Shown: positions 1-6,584 of the stretch, in pieces | Position numbering within the stretch: position 1 is the first letter of the stretch | Layout: every line of letters begins with the position of its first letter | From: an uncultured Eubacteriales bacterium | GTDB taxonomy: Bacteria; Bacillota; Clostridia; Oscillospirales; Oscillospiraceae | NCBI GenBank assembly: GCA_900552475.1 | Contig: USAC01000021.1 | Location: forward strand, 1-27,817 | Length of the DNA stretch: 27,817 bases | Direction: 5' to 3' | Made by a program: the position numbers and the translations under genes | Notes under the pieces: model-generated | Database searches by the model: none | Told to the model about the DNA's origin: nothing | The model's input: the letters and a program-made list of their open reading frames with translations, nothing else

Positions 1-4
1 GGCG

Positions 5-66
5 GGCTTGAGGGCTTTTGCCCCGGTGTATGGTGAAAAATCGCACGGTTCGGAGCGAAATCCCCT
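5..66 (-). repeat. 3'-UTR repeat module, partial copy C
   Basis: Read on the minus strand just after the SpoIIQ-like gene, this stretch follows a perfect hairpin with AGGGGATTTCGCTCCG, then a GTGCGATTTTT segment, then ATACACCGGGGCAAAA. The same order (hairpin, GGGG-TTTCGCTCCG, a tACACxxxGCCAAAA segment) follows the UroD-corrinoid gene near 17.8 kb. Related parts follow the surface-protein gene near 6.45 kb. The copy may continue beyond the window. Function is unknown; see the finding on this repeat family. Confidence 0.45.
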
Positions 67-97
67 TGACAGAAAAGGGCTATGCCCTTTTCTGTCA
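67..97 (-). terminator. 14-bp perfect hairpin overlapping the SpoIIQ-like stop codon
   Basis: TGACAGAAAAGGGC pairs perfectly with GCCCTTTTCTGTCA across a 3-nt loop. The first three bases of the hairpin on the minus strand are the TGA stop codon of the upstream gene. No U-tract follows directly, so it may protect the 3' end rather than terminate. Confidence 0.5.
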
Positions 98-760
98 GTC
101 CCCCACGTACTCCGACGGGTCGATGACCTTGCCGTCCTTGCTGACGGAGAAGTGCAGGTGCGCGCCCATCTCCGTCTCGGCGCTCGCGGTCGAGCCGACC
201 TGCCCGATCACGTCGCCCGCGGCGACCTCCTGCCCCACCGTGACAGGTGGATCCTTCTGCAGGCAGCTGTACTGCGTGCTGTAGCCGCCCGCGTGCTCGA
301 TGACGACGGTTGTGCCCATGAGCTCGTCGTCCTCGACCTTCACGACCTTGCCGCTTGCGGCGGTCTTGACGCTGTCTCCCTCGGCGGCCTGAATGTCGAT
401 GCCGCTGTGTGTGCGCCAGTCGGCCATCGTCTCGTCATAGAGAAGCTCCGTCGTGCTGAACACGGTCACGGTCGTCCCGTCGAGCGGGGAGACGACCTGC
501 GGCAGCAGATCCTCAGGCTGGGCGGGCTCCATCGTCGGGGCGGCGGGCTCGTCCGCATCGTCCGGCTCCGGCTGACTGGGGACGGTCCACTCCGGCTGGA
601 GTACCGGCGTGTCGCTGGGCTCCGGGGTCGTGGGCTGCTGGGGTCTGAGGAGGGTATAATAGCCGATTACGCCGGCTGCCACAAGGCAGAAGGCAAGGGC
701 TATGTAAAAGCCCCTGCCGCCGAACACGGCCTTTACCTTTTCTCCGTTCCATCTGCTCAT
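95..760 (-). CDS. SpoIIQ-like M23 family metallopeptidase (LytM domain), membrane anchored
   Basis: A 221-residue protein with a short cytoplasmic N-terminus, one membrane segment at about residues 17-36, a Pro/Glu/Asp-rich linker to about 85, and a C-terminal M23 (LytM) domain. The zinc-site motifs are intact: His118 and Asp122 in THSGID, and His201/His203 in HLHF. An active zinc endopeptidase that cuts cell-wall peptides is therefore plausible. The DWRTHSGID stretch and the overall plan (TM, linker, LytM) match SpoIIQ, the forespore partner of SpoIIIAH in engulfment. Clostridial SpoIIQ usually keeps the catalytic residues that B. subtilis SpoIIQ has lost. I chose the ATG at 760 because GGAAAGG lies 5 bases upstream; a GTG at 784 has no such site. 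It lies downstream of gpsA, separated by a hairpin terminator. It could also be a generic M23 wall hydrolase; sporulation identity is inferred. Confidence 0.75.
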   Translation of the reverse strand: MSRWNGEKVKAVFGGRGFYIALAFCLVAAGVIGYYTLLRPQQPTTPEPSDTPVLQPEWTVPSQPEPDDADEPAAPTMEPAQPEDLLPQVVSPLDGTTVTVFSTTELLYDETMADWRTHSGIDIQAAEGDSVKTAASGKVVKVEDDELMGTTVVIEHAGGYSTQYSCLQKDPPVTVGQEVAAGDVIGQVGSTASAETEMGAHLHFSVSKDGKVIDPSEYVGD

Positions 761-840
761 ATGCGCCTTTCCGGGCCGGCGCACGGCCGGCCGCCGCGCG
801 TTTCCCGGCCCGCGGCACGCCGAACAGTCCCATAAAAAGG

Positions 841-877
841 ACCTCTGCCTCCAGTGTGGACAGGCAGAGGTTTTTTT
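841..877. terminator. Bidirectional intrinsic terminator after gpsA
   Basis: ACCTCTGCCT (841-850) pairs perfectly with AGGCAGAGGT (862-871). Seven T follow on the plus strand and CCTTTTTA on the minus strand. It sits between the gpsA stop and the SpoIIQ-like gene, so it should end gpsA transcription or let only part of it through. Confidence 0.8.
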
Positions 878-913
878 ATACGCACAGCGCGTTTTTCGCG
901 GAAATTCCGGCGC

Positions 914-1870
914 TTAAAACTCGTTTTTGATCGACCGGCGCAGCAGCTGGTTGAGCATCTCCTGCGGCGCGGCGCCCTCATAGAGGATGTCGTATACCGC
1001 CCGGCAGATCGGCAGCTCCACCCCGTATTTCTCCCCGAGCTGACACATGGCGCGCACGGTGTAATATCCCTCGGCGAGGTCAGTATACGTCTCACCGCGC
1101 ACAAAGGATTCACCAAACTGGCGGTTATGACTGTAGGGGGAGAAGACCGTCGCCTCATAGTCGCCCAGATGACACAGACCATAGGCCGACAGCTCACTGC
1201 CGCCCATCGCGCGGATGAGCCGCGCCACCTCGCGCGTTCCACGGCTCATGAGGGCACCCTTCAGGCTCGAGAGCCCCTTGCCGTCGAGCATGCCCGCCGC
1301 GATGCCGACGACGTTCTTCGCCGCCGCGCCGACCTCGTTGCCGATGAGATCCGTCCCGTAGTAAAAGCGGATGAGGTCGCTCGAGAACGCCTGCACGAGC
1401 CGCTGCTTCGTCTCCACGTCGTCGCTGTCGATGACCATGCAGTTCGGGATGCCGCGGTAAAACTCCTGCACATGCCCCGGCCCCAGCCAGACGGCGACCC
1501 TGTTCGACGCGTCCACGCCCGCGCGCGCAATCTCGCTCAGGCGGCAGCCCGTTCCGATCTCGAGTCCCTTCATGCACAGAACGAACGTCTTGCTGCGCAG
1601 CCCCAGCGGCCGCAGCTCCCCGAGCAGCGCGCGCAGCCCCTGCGAGCCGATGGAGATGATGATGACCTCCGCCTCCTGCGCCGCGCGCAGGTCGGTCGTG
1701 AGCGCGATGGACGGCGGCAGCTCAAGCAGATCGTTTTTCCGCGTCTGCAGAAAGCGCTGCATCCGCGCCGAGCCCGCGCGGCCGTAGAGTGTGACCTCAT
1801 GGCCGATGCGGTCGAGATACCACGTAATCAGCGAGCCCCAGCGCCCGCAGCCAATCACCGTAATTTTCAT
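914..1870 (-). CDS. gpsA: NAD(P)H-dependent glycerol-3-phosphate dehydrogenase, divergent
   Basis: A 318-residue cytoplasmic dehydrogenase that would reduce dihydroxyacetone phosphate to sn-glycerol-3-phosphate for phospholipid synthesis. The Rossmann dinucleotide motif GCGRWG is at residues 7-12. The conserved KG pair is at 101-102, and the family catalytic lysine is in GAAAKNVVGIAAGM (Lys185). The C-terminal domain contains the LGDYEAT...NRQFGE region. Two usual signatures are altered: the SGPxFAxE segment reads LGPGHVQEF, and the substrate-binding SRN triplet reads SHN. This is either a diverged GpsA or a related enzyme with another substrate. The ATG at 1870 has AAGGAGG 6-7 bases upstream. 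A clear sigma-A promoter lies at 1914-1942, so it has its own transcript. The longer open frame upstream is the GLUG relic, not part of this gene. Confidence 0.82.
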   Translation of the reverse strand: MKITVIGCGRWGSLITWYLDRIGHEVTLYGRAGSARMQRFLQTRKNDLLELPPSIALTTDLRAAQEAEVIIISIGSQGLRALLGELRPLGLRSKTFVLCMKGLEIGTGCRLSEIARAGVDASNRVAVWLGPGHVQEFYRGIPNCMVIDSDDVETKQRLVQAFSSDLIRFYYGTDLIGNEVGAAAKNVVGIAAGMLDGKGLSSLKGALMSRGTREVARLIRAMGGSELSAYGLCHLGDYEATVFSPYSHNRQFGESFVRGETYTDLAEGYYTVRAMCQLGEKYGVELPICRAVYDILYEGAAPQEMLNQLLRRSIKNEF

Positions 1871-1913
1871 GGAAAGACCTCCTTCCGCTTCCGTGCGGAA
1901 GATATTTTTACCC

Positions 1914-1942
1914 ATTATAGCAAAGTCGCCGCGGGAAATCAA
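1914..1942 (-). promoter_or_regulatory. Sigma-A promoter of gpsA
   Basis: On the minus strand TTGATT (-35, 1937-1942) and TATAAT (-10, 1914-1919) are separated by 17 bases. The predicted start lies about 35-40 bases upstream of the gpsA ATG. Confidence 0.75.
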
Positions 1943-2053
1943 TGCGCCGCCCCAAGCCGTGCCCGTCTTAAGCGGGTATTTGTATTTTGGTATTGCCCGG
2001 CGGCGAGGAAAACAAGGCCGACCGCTTTCCTGGGCAGAAAGGGCGGGGATAAA

Positions 2054-2200
2054 GTTTCCGGCCGCGGTATTGACATGGATGCCGACCGCCTGACCGATGA
2101 AGCCGCCGAAGTGATTGCTGGCGGAGTTGGCGGTTACGCTGCCGAATGCGTAGCAGTTGACGGTGGTGACGCGGTTGTTGAGCCCCACAAGGCCGCTCAA
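2054..2200 (-). pseudogene. Relic of a GLUG-motif surface protein
   Basis: In the minus-strand open frame upstream of gpsA about 49 residues read as one GLUG unit: SGLVGLNN, then VNCYAFGSVTAN, then FGGFIGQ and NTAAGN. GLUG motifs occur in tandem in secreted or wall-bound proteins of Firmicutes and Bacteroidetes. Nothing around the fragment gives a start, signal peptide or anchor. It is squeezed between the rny terminator and the gpsA promoter, so I read it as the leftover of a deleted gene. The rest of 1943-2260 shows nothing else I recognise. Confidence 0.55.
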
Positions 2201-2258
2201 ACGCGGGGAAGAACCGGCGCAAATGCGGAAAAACGCGGGCGCGGCGGCCGGGGCGCGT

Positions 2259-2298
2259 GAAAGAGAAAATCCCCCAAAGGACTGTGCCTTTGGGGGAT
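2259..2298 (-). terminator. Intrinsic terminator of rny
   Basis: On the minus strand ATCCCCCAAAGG pairs with CCTTTGGGGGAT around a 6-nt loop and is followed by TTTTCTCTTT. It begins 5 bases after the rny stop codon. Confidence 0.88.
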
Positions 2299-2303
2299 CT
2301 GAT

Positions 2304-3860
2304 TTACTTCGCGTATTCGATAACCTTCGTCTCGCGCAGGACATGCACCTTGATTTGACCGGGATACTCCAGCTCGTTCTCGATGCGCTTGGCGAGCTCG
2401 CGCGCCAGAATGACCATCTGATCCTCGGACACCTGCTCGGGCTTGACCATCACGCGGACCTCACGGCCGGCCTGAATGGCGTAGCTCTTCTCGACGCCGG
2501 GATAGGAGCTCGTGATCTCCTCGAGCTTCTCCAGACGCTTGATGTAGTTCTCGAGGTTCTCACGGCGCGCGCCGGGACGCGCGGCGGAGATCGCGTCGGC
2601 CGCCTGCACCAGGCAGGCCACCAGCGTCTTGCACTCCACGTCGCCGTGGTGCGCCTGAATGGCGTGGACGATGTCCTCCTTCTCGCGGTACTTGCGGGCG
2701 TATTCCACACCGAGCGAGACGTGCGTCCCCTCGAACTCGTGGTCAAGCGCCTTGCCGATGTCGTGCAGCAGACCCGCGCGCTTGGCGGCCTGTACGTCGG
2801 CGCCCAGCTCGGCGGCCATCATGCCCGCGATATGGGACACCTCGATCGAGTGCTGCAGGACGTTCTGGCCGTAGCTTGTGCGGTAGTGGAGCTTGCCGAG
2901 CAGCTTCTGCAGCTCGGGGTGCAGCCCGCGCACGCCCGTCTCGAGCACCGCGCGCTCACCCTCGGAGCGGATGACGGCGTCGACCTCGCGGCGGGCCTTC
3001 TCGACCATCTCCTCGATGTGGGTGGGGTGGATGCGCCCGTCGGCGATGAGCTTTTCGAGCGCGAGACGCGCCACCTCGCGGCGTACCGGCTCGAAGCAGG
3101 AGACGGTGATCGCCTCGGGCGTATCGTCGATGATGAGGTCCGCGCCGGTCAGCGTCTCGAGCGTGCGGATGTTGCGGCCCTCGCGGCCGATGATGCGGCC
3201 CTTCATCTCGTCATTGGGCAGGGGAACCACACTGACGGTAATTTCGGCCACATGGTCGGCGGCGCAGCGCTGGATCGCGGTTGCGACGATCTCGCGTGCG
3301 CGCTGGTCGGCCTCCTCCTTGGCCCGGGTCTCGATCTCCTTGATCTTCAGGGCCGTTTCATGCGTGACCTCGGACTCAACCTGAGAGATCAGGTATTCCT
3401 TGGCCTGGTCGGCGGTCAGGCCGGAGATGCGCTCGAGCATCTCGGTCTGGCTGCGCTTGATGGTGCGGATTTCCTCCGCTTCACGGTCGGCGGCGGCGTG
3501 CTTGGCAGCAAGCGCCTCCTCCTTCTTCTCGATCGTATCCATCTTGTGATCGAGGTTTTCCTCTTTCTGCTGCAGTCTGCGCTCCTGCTTCTGGATGTCG
3601 GCGCGGCGTTCCTTGACTTCCTTCTCGTATTCGGTGCGGCTTTTCAAAATCTCTTCTTTTGCTTCAAGAAGTGCTTCCCGCTTCTTATTTTCCGAGCTCT
3701 TGATGGCTTCGTTGATAATGCGCGTGGCTTCTTCCTCCGCGCTGGAGATTTCTTTTTCCGCTACGTTCTTGCGATGGCGAATACCGAGGAGGAAAAAAAC
3801 GACCGCGGCCACGACAAACGCAGCCGCAGCAATCAGCACTGCAATGCCGGTTTTCATCAT
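2304..3860 (-). CDS. rny: Ribonuclease Y
   Basis: A 518-residue membrane-tethered endoribonuclease that starts bulk mRNA turnover in Firmicutes. Order of parts: one N-terminal membrane helix (about residues 5-26); a long charged coiled coil (about 32-200, Glu/Lys/Arg-rich); a KH RNA-binding domain with the signature GRIIGREGRN at 221-230; and an HD phosphohydrolase domain with LLHDIGKA (His366-Asp367) and the later HHGDVE. Length and architecture match B. subtilis RNase Y closely. Two ATG codons stand in tandem at 3855-3860. AGGAGG lies 12 bases before the first and 15 before the second, so I prefer the first. It has its own sigma-A promoter at 3969-3997 and a strong terminator directly after the stop, so it is monocistronic. 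Confidence 0.96.
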   Translation of the reverse strand: MMKTGIAVLIAAAAFVVAAVVFFLLGIRHRKNVAEKEISSAEEEATRIINEAIKSSENKKREALLEAKEEILKSRTEYEKEVKERRADIQKQERRLQQKEENLDHKMDTIEKKEEALAAKHAAADREAEEIRTIKRSQTEMLERISGLTADQAKEYLISQVESEVTHETALKIKEIETRAKEEADQRAREIVATAIQRCAADHVAEITVSVVPLPNDEMKGRIIGREGRNIRTLETLTGADLIIDDTPEAITVSCFEPVRREVARLALEKLIADGRIHPTHIEEMVEKARREVDAVIRSEGERAVLETGVRGLHPELQKLLGKLHYRTSYGQNVLQHSIEVSHIAGMMAAELGADVQAAKRAGLLHDIGKALDHEFEGTHVSLGVEYARKYREKEDIVHAIQAHHGDVECKTLVACLVQAADAISAARPGARRENLENYIKRLEKLEEITSSYPGVEKSYAIQAGREVRVMVKPEQVSEDQMVILARELAKRIENELEYPGQIKVHVLRETKVIEYAK

Positions 3861-3968
3861 GGTGGGTGTTTGCCTCCTGTTGTTTTGGTGTATGAAAACG
3901 GTCTCCCGTTTTTATAGCAGATAACAATCGGGAAATTCCCCTTGTTCTCCCGATGATAATCCTTTCTA

Positions 3969-3997
3969 ATTTTAAACGGATTGCACAAAACTGTCAA
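3969..3997 (-). promoter_or_regulatory. Sigma-A promoter of rny
   Basis: TTGACA (3992-3997) and TAAAAT (3969-3974) on the minus strand are separated by 17 bases. The roughly 100-base leader holds two small inverted repeats (TCGGGA...TCCCGA and AACGGGAGACCGTT). These could fold, but I recognise no known regulator there. Confidence 0.78.
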
Positions 3998-4030
3998 GGG
4001 CAAATCGACGGGGCATCTGCAAATTTCCGG

Positions 4031-4774
4031 CTATGTGCGGATGAACCAGCGGCTGGCGTAGCCGAGCTGGCCGTCGTAGGAGACAACGTACCAGTCCTCA
4101 TACGCGCCGAGCACCGTCACGGCGGCACCGTCCGGAATTTTTCCGATGACCGGGCCGGTGACGGCGGGGGTGCTGCGCAGATTGACCGGACCGCCCGAGG
4201 CGGTCTGCGCCGTGCCGGGCCGCGCGGGGCCGGGATAGACGAACGGCAGGCCGAAATACGCCGTCAGCGACTGCACAAGGCTCTGGGCGATGGGGTCGAT
4301 GTTGTTTTCGATCCACTGTGCGTCCTCGTAGTTGTCGTGGTAGCCGATCTCGAGCAGGACGGACGGAAAGCGCGGCTGGCGCACCTCGCCGAGACTCGTG
4401 GTGGCGCGGGTCGTCACAAGCTGCGGCAGCGGGTAGATCTCGCGCAGGTTCTGCGCGAAAAGCTCCGCCGCGCGGCGGCCGTTCGCGCTTGTGGGATAGT
4501 AAAAGGCGATGATCCCGCGGGTCTGTCCCTCGCTCCCGGAGCCGGAGGCGTTGGAGTGGATCGCGAGATAGAAGTCGTAGCTGCCCTGATTGGCCTGCCG
4601 GATGGAGGACGCGGCGGTCATATCGGGGGTGTTGCGGGAGAACTGGATCCCGTTGGCGAGCAGATACGGCTCCATCGCGTCGGCGATGAGGTTCATGAAA
4701 TATTCCTCGCTCCCCGCGCCGGTGATATACGGGTTATACTCCTGCGTGCTGGGACTGAGATACACGGTCGGCAT
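4031..4774 (-). CDS. N-acetylmuramoyl-L-alanine amidase-like protein (Amidase_3) with C-terminal SH3b domain
   Basis: A 247-residue protein with an Amidase_3 fold (about residues 1-175) and a C-terminal bacterial SH3 domain (about 190-247: VNLRSTPAV, WYVVSYDGQ, GYASRWFI). Amidase_3 enzymes use zinc to cut the bond between MurNAc and the stem peptide. The HSNA metal ligand and the catalytic-type Glu in VLLEIGYHDN are present. The usual first motif, xDPGHGG, is replaced by YLSPSTQ, so the first zinc His is missing. No signal peptide is visible at the chosen ATG (4774), which has AAAGGGG 10 bases upstream; extension upstream gives only low-complexity sequence. The protein could act inside the forespore or mother cell or leave by a non-classical route. 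Enzymatic activity is uncertain. Confidence 0.78.
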   Translation of the reverse strand: MPTVYLSPSTQEYNPYITGAGSEEYFMNLIADAMEPYLLANGIQFSRNTPDMTAASSIRQANQGSYDFYLAIHSNASGSGSEGQTRGIIAFYYPTSANGRRAAELFAQNLREIYPLPQLVTTRATTSLGEVRQPRFPSVLLEIGYHDNYEDAQWIENNIDPIAQSLVQSLTAYFGLPFVYPGPARPGTAQTASGGPVNLRSTPAVTGPVIGKIPDGAAVTVLGAYEDWYVVSYDGQLGYASRWFIRT

Positions 4775-4868
4775 GGTAATCGTTCCCCTTTCAGGTGGTT
4801 TTCCCATCCTATGCCGCCGGGTGCGCGGGTGCAATCTCCCGGGGGGCTTTTCTCTGCCATAAAAAGAA

Positions 4869-4899
4869 GACGGCAGATTGCGCGCGGCAATCTGTCGTC
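4869..4899 (-). terminator. Intrinsic terminator of tRNA-Leu
   Basis: On the minus strand, immediately after the encoded CCA, GACGACAGATTGC folds onto GCAATCTGCCGTC and is followed by TTCTTTTTA. Confidence 0.9.
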
Positions 4900-4900
4900 C

Positions 4901-4985
4901 TGGTACGGGTAGTGGGGGTCGAACCCACACGAATCGCTTCACAGGAACCTAAATCCTGCGCGTCTGCCAATTCCGCCATACCCGC
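4901..4985 (-). tRNA. tRNA-Leu (anticodon UAG), CCA encoded
   Basis: An 85-base class II tRNA. The acceptor stem GCGGGTA pairs with TACCCGT (one G-U at the end). The D-arm starts TGGCGGAATTGGCAGACGC. The anticodon stem CAGGA/TCCTG encloses loop TTTAGGT, so the anticodon is UAG, reading CUA/CUN leucine codons. A long variable arm follows, then the T-arm GTGGGTTCGACCCCCAC, discriminator A, and an encoded CCA at 4901-4903. It has its own promoter and terminator, hence a single-gene transcript. Confidence 0.97.
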
Positions 4986-4995
4986 GTATTCGATT

Positions 4996-5043
4996 TTCCG
5001 CCATACCTGCGGCACGTTTTATTGTACCACAGGTATGGCGGAA
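4996..5043. repeat. 14-bp inverted repeat copying the 5' end of tRNA-Leu
   Basis: TTCCGCCATACCTG (4996-5009) and its exact reverse complement (5030-5043) flank a 20-base loop. The arm matches the first 15 bases of the tRNA gene with one difference (minus strand GCAGGTATGGCGGAA against GCGGGTATGGCGGAA). The promoter -10 box lies in the loop and one arm is the promoter spacer. Confidence 0.85.
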
Positions 5044-5049
5044 TCTCAA
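5021..5049 (-). promoter_or_regulatory. Sigma-A promoter of tRNA-Leu
   Basis: TTGAGA (5044-5049) and TACAAT (5021-5026) on the minus strand are separated by 17 bases. The 17-base spacer contains one arm of the tRNA-derived inverted repeat. Confidence 0.78.
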
Positions 5050-5059
5050 GCGTGTTTTC

Positions 5060-6289
5060 TCAGCTCTGCCACCAGCCGTCCGGGGCGAGGACGAGCGAAT
5101 AGACGAACGACGTGCGGTTGCAGCCGAGATAGAACGTGTCGCCCGCTCGGAAGATGTTCTCCGGCTCGCCGTCGACGCCGCTGAGCGTCGCGATGGCCAC
5201 GTTTTCGCCGTCCGGCGTGTCGATCACCATGCGGTGCGACGCGCTGCCGGAATAGTAGCGGATGTCGTAGATGTACCGGCCGTCCCAGAAAAAGCCCTGA
5301 CTGATCTTGTCGGTCAGCGGCGTCTCGAAGGTCGAAATGGGGTTAAACGCCGCATCCGTGCGCGTCACGGTCGGCTTACCCTCCATGCCGAAGACGTATC
5401 CGTCGCTCTCCGGCAGATAGGCCACGCGGCTCTGGCGGAAGGCCGTCTCCGCAGAGCCGGTGAGCTGCAGCGTTTCCGGGTCGACGAAGTTCAGACCGAG
5501 ATAGCCGTCCGTCTTGGTGCAGCGGGAGATGACGAGACGTTTGTTGACGCTGTCATAGGTGATGTCATTGCAGTGCGCCAGCTCGATCGGCTCCGAGACG
5601 AGTACCTGCGACCAGTCGGCGAGACTGTACTTGTACAGACGCACAAGGCTTGGATCCTGCGAGGAGTCGATCATGCCGAAGAAGGCATAGGTGCCGTCGG
5701 TGCCGCCGCCCTGCATGACGGTGTAGCCGTCCGTCTTCGGAACGGTGCAGACGATGTCGGCCGCGATGAACGCGGGCGTCCGGCCCGCGGCCAGCATCTT
5801 ACGCACGTCGGGGCAGCCGGGAAGCTCGTCGGAGAGATAGCTGTACCCGTCCTCGAGCGTCAGGCCGCCGCTTCCGAGGATGGTGGTGAGCAGATAGTCA
5901 AGCGCCTCATACGTCAGGTATTCGTTCGTGCCGCCCACGGCGAGACAACCGTCCGCGGCCAGCAGACCGAAGCGGCTGCCGCCCGCCTGCGCGAGCTGGG
6001 TATAGAGCGCCGTGCTCGCCGCCTGCGACGTTTGCCCGATGAGCACGCGCGTACCGGACGCCTTTTCATCCAGCTTGTTGTCGTAGTTCAGCTGCACCTC
6101 ACCGCCGAGCTTTGCTGCCAGCTGCTTGCGGAAAGCGACCGAGAGCGAGGTGACGGCGTTGTTCGCGTCTGCGGACAGCACCACCACCGCGCCGCCGTCC
6201 GCCGTGAGCTGTACGGGCTTTTTGCTGCCGCAGGCAGCCAGTGACAGCACCATCGCAAGCGCCAGCACCAACGTGAGCAATCGTTTCAT
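5060..6289 (-). CDS. Secreted lipoprotein of unknown function, probably beta-propeller-like
   Basis: A 409-residue exported protein. The N-terminus MKRLLTLVLALAMVLSLAACG is a type II signal peptide with lipobox LAAC; Cys20 would be lipidated and the protein held on the outer face of the membrane. Residues 30-150 look like an alpha/beta region (VLIGQTSQAAS, LAVGGTNEYLTYEALDYLL) seen in other clostridial lipoproteins. The rest is beta-rich with recurring aromatic-Asp-Gly turns (SDGYVFGMEG, WDGRYIYDI, GDTFYLGC), which suggests a propeller. I do not recognise a named family or an active site. The ATG has AGGAGGA 4-5 bases upstream. A TATAAT promoter lies at 6335-6363. No obvious intrinsic terminator with a T-tract follows; the tRNA-Leu promoter begins directly downstream. 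Confidence 0.8.
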   Translation of the reverse strand: MKRLLTLVLALAMVLSLAACGSKKPVQLTADGGAVVVLSADANNAVTSLSVAFRKQLAAKLGGEVQLNYDNKLDEKASGTRVLIGQTSQAASTALYTQLAQAGGSRFGLLAADGCLAVGGTNEYLTYEALDYLLTTILGSGGLTLEDGYSYLSDELPGCPDVRKMLAAGRTPAFIAADIVCTVPKTDGYTVMQGGGTDGTYAFFGMIDSSQDPSLVRLYKYSLADWSQVLVSEPIELAHCNDITYDSVNKRLVISRCTKTDGYLGLNFVDPETLQLTGSAETAFRQSRVAYLPESDGYVFGMEGKPTVTRTDAAFNPISTFETPLTDKISQGFFWDGRYIYDIRYYSGSASHRMVIDTPDGENVAIATLSGVDGEPENIFRAGDTFYLGCNRTSFVYSLVLAPDGWWQS

Positions 6290-6334
6290 ACTTCCTCCTG
6301 TTTATCCCGCCCGCAGGCGACTGAAATTGGCAAT

Positions 6335-6363
6335 ATTATACAGCACCGCCGGGAAAAGCACAA
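6335..6363 (-). promoter_or_regulatory. Promoter of the lipoprotein gene
   Basis: TATAAT (6335-6340) with a weaker TTGTGC -35 box (6358-6363) at 17 bases on the minus strand. Confidence 0.65.
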
Positions 6364-6401
6364 TCCTTTTCCCACCCGCACTGCGCCCTTTATAGGAAAA
6401 A

Positions 6402-6477
6402 GTCTCACAGAGTTCGCGGCCCGCAGGCCGCATTTTGCGGCGGCGTGTACGTCGCAAAATGCACTTTGCGCGGAGCG
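6402..6477 (-). repeat. 3'-UTR repeat module, copy A
   Basis: Read on the minus strand (direction of the surface-protein gene) it shows TTTCGCTGCGCTCCGCGCA, a stretch containing GACGTACACGCCGCC, a GC-rich hairpin, then CGCGAACTCTGTGAGAC followed by TTTTT. Copy B near 17.9 kb shares GACGTACACGCCGCC (16 bases with the preceding C), CGCGAACTCTGTGAGAC (17 bases) and CGCTCCGCGCA exactly and in the same order. The region between the flanking genes (6364-6584) otherwise holds only the terminators. Confidence 0.75.
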
Positions 6478-6492
6478 CAGCGAAATATTCTT

Positions 6493-6564
6493 CCCCCCAA
6501 AAGGCCAACGGCCTTGGGGGGAGAGCGTGCAAGCCCCTCCGGCCGAAGCCGGAGGGGCTTGCAC
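6493..6564 (-). terminator. Two tandem hairpins ending the surface-protein gene
   Basis: On the minus strand GTGCAAGCCCCTCCGG pairs with CCGGAGGGGCTTGCAC (6527-6564). A second hairpin of CCCCCCAAGGCC with GGCCTTTTGGGGGG (6493-6521) follows. Only a short AT-rich tract (AAGAATATTT) comes after, so termination may rely on both hairpins. Confidence 0.75.
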
Positions 6565-6584
6565 TATGTAAAGAGTATGGGGAG

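Noticed and set aside
2157..3917. Long plus-strand frame opposite rny
   Set aside because: Low-complexity Leu/Asp/Gly sequence antisense to a clear RNase Y; no plausible domain.
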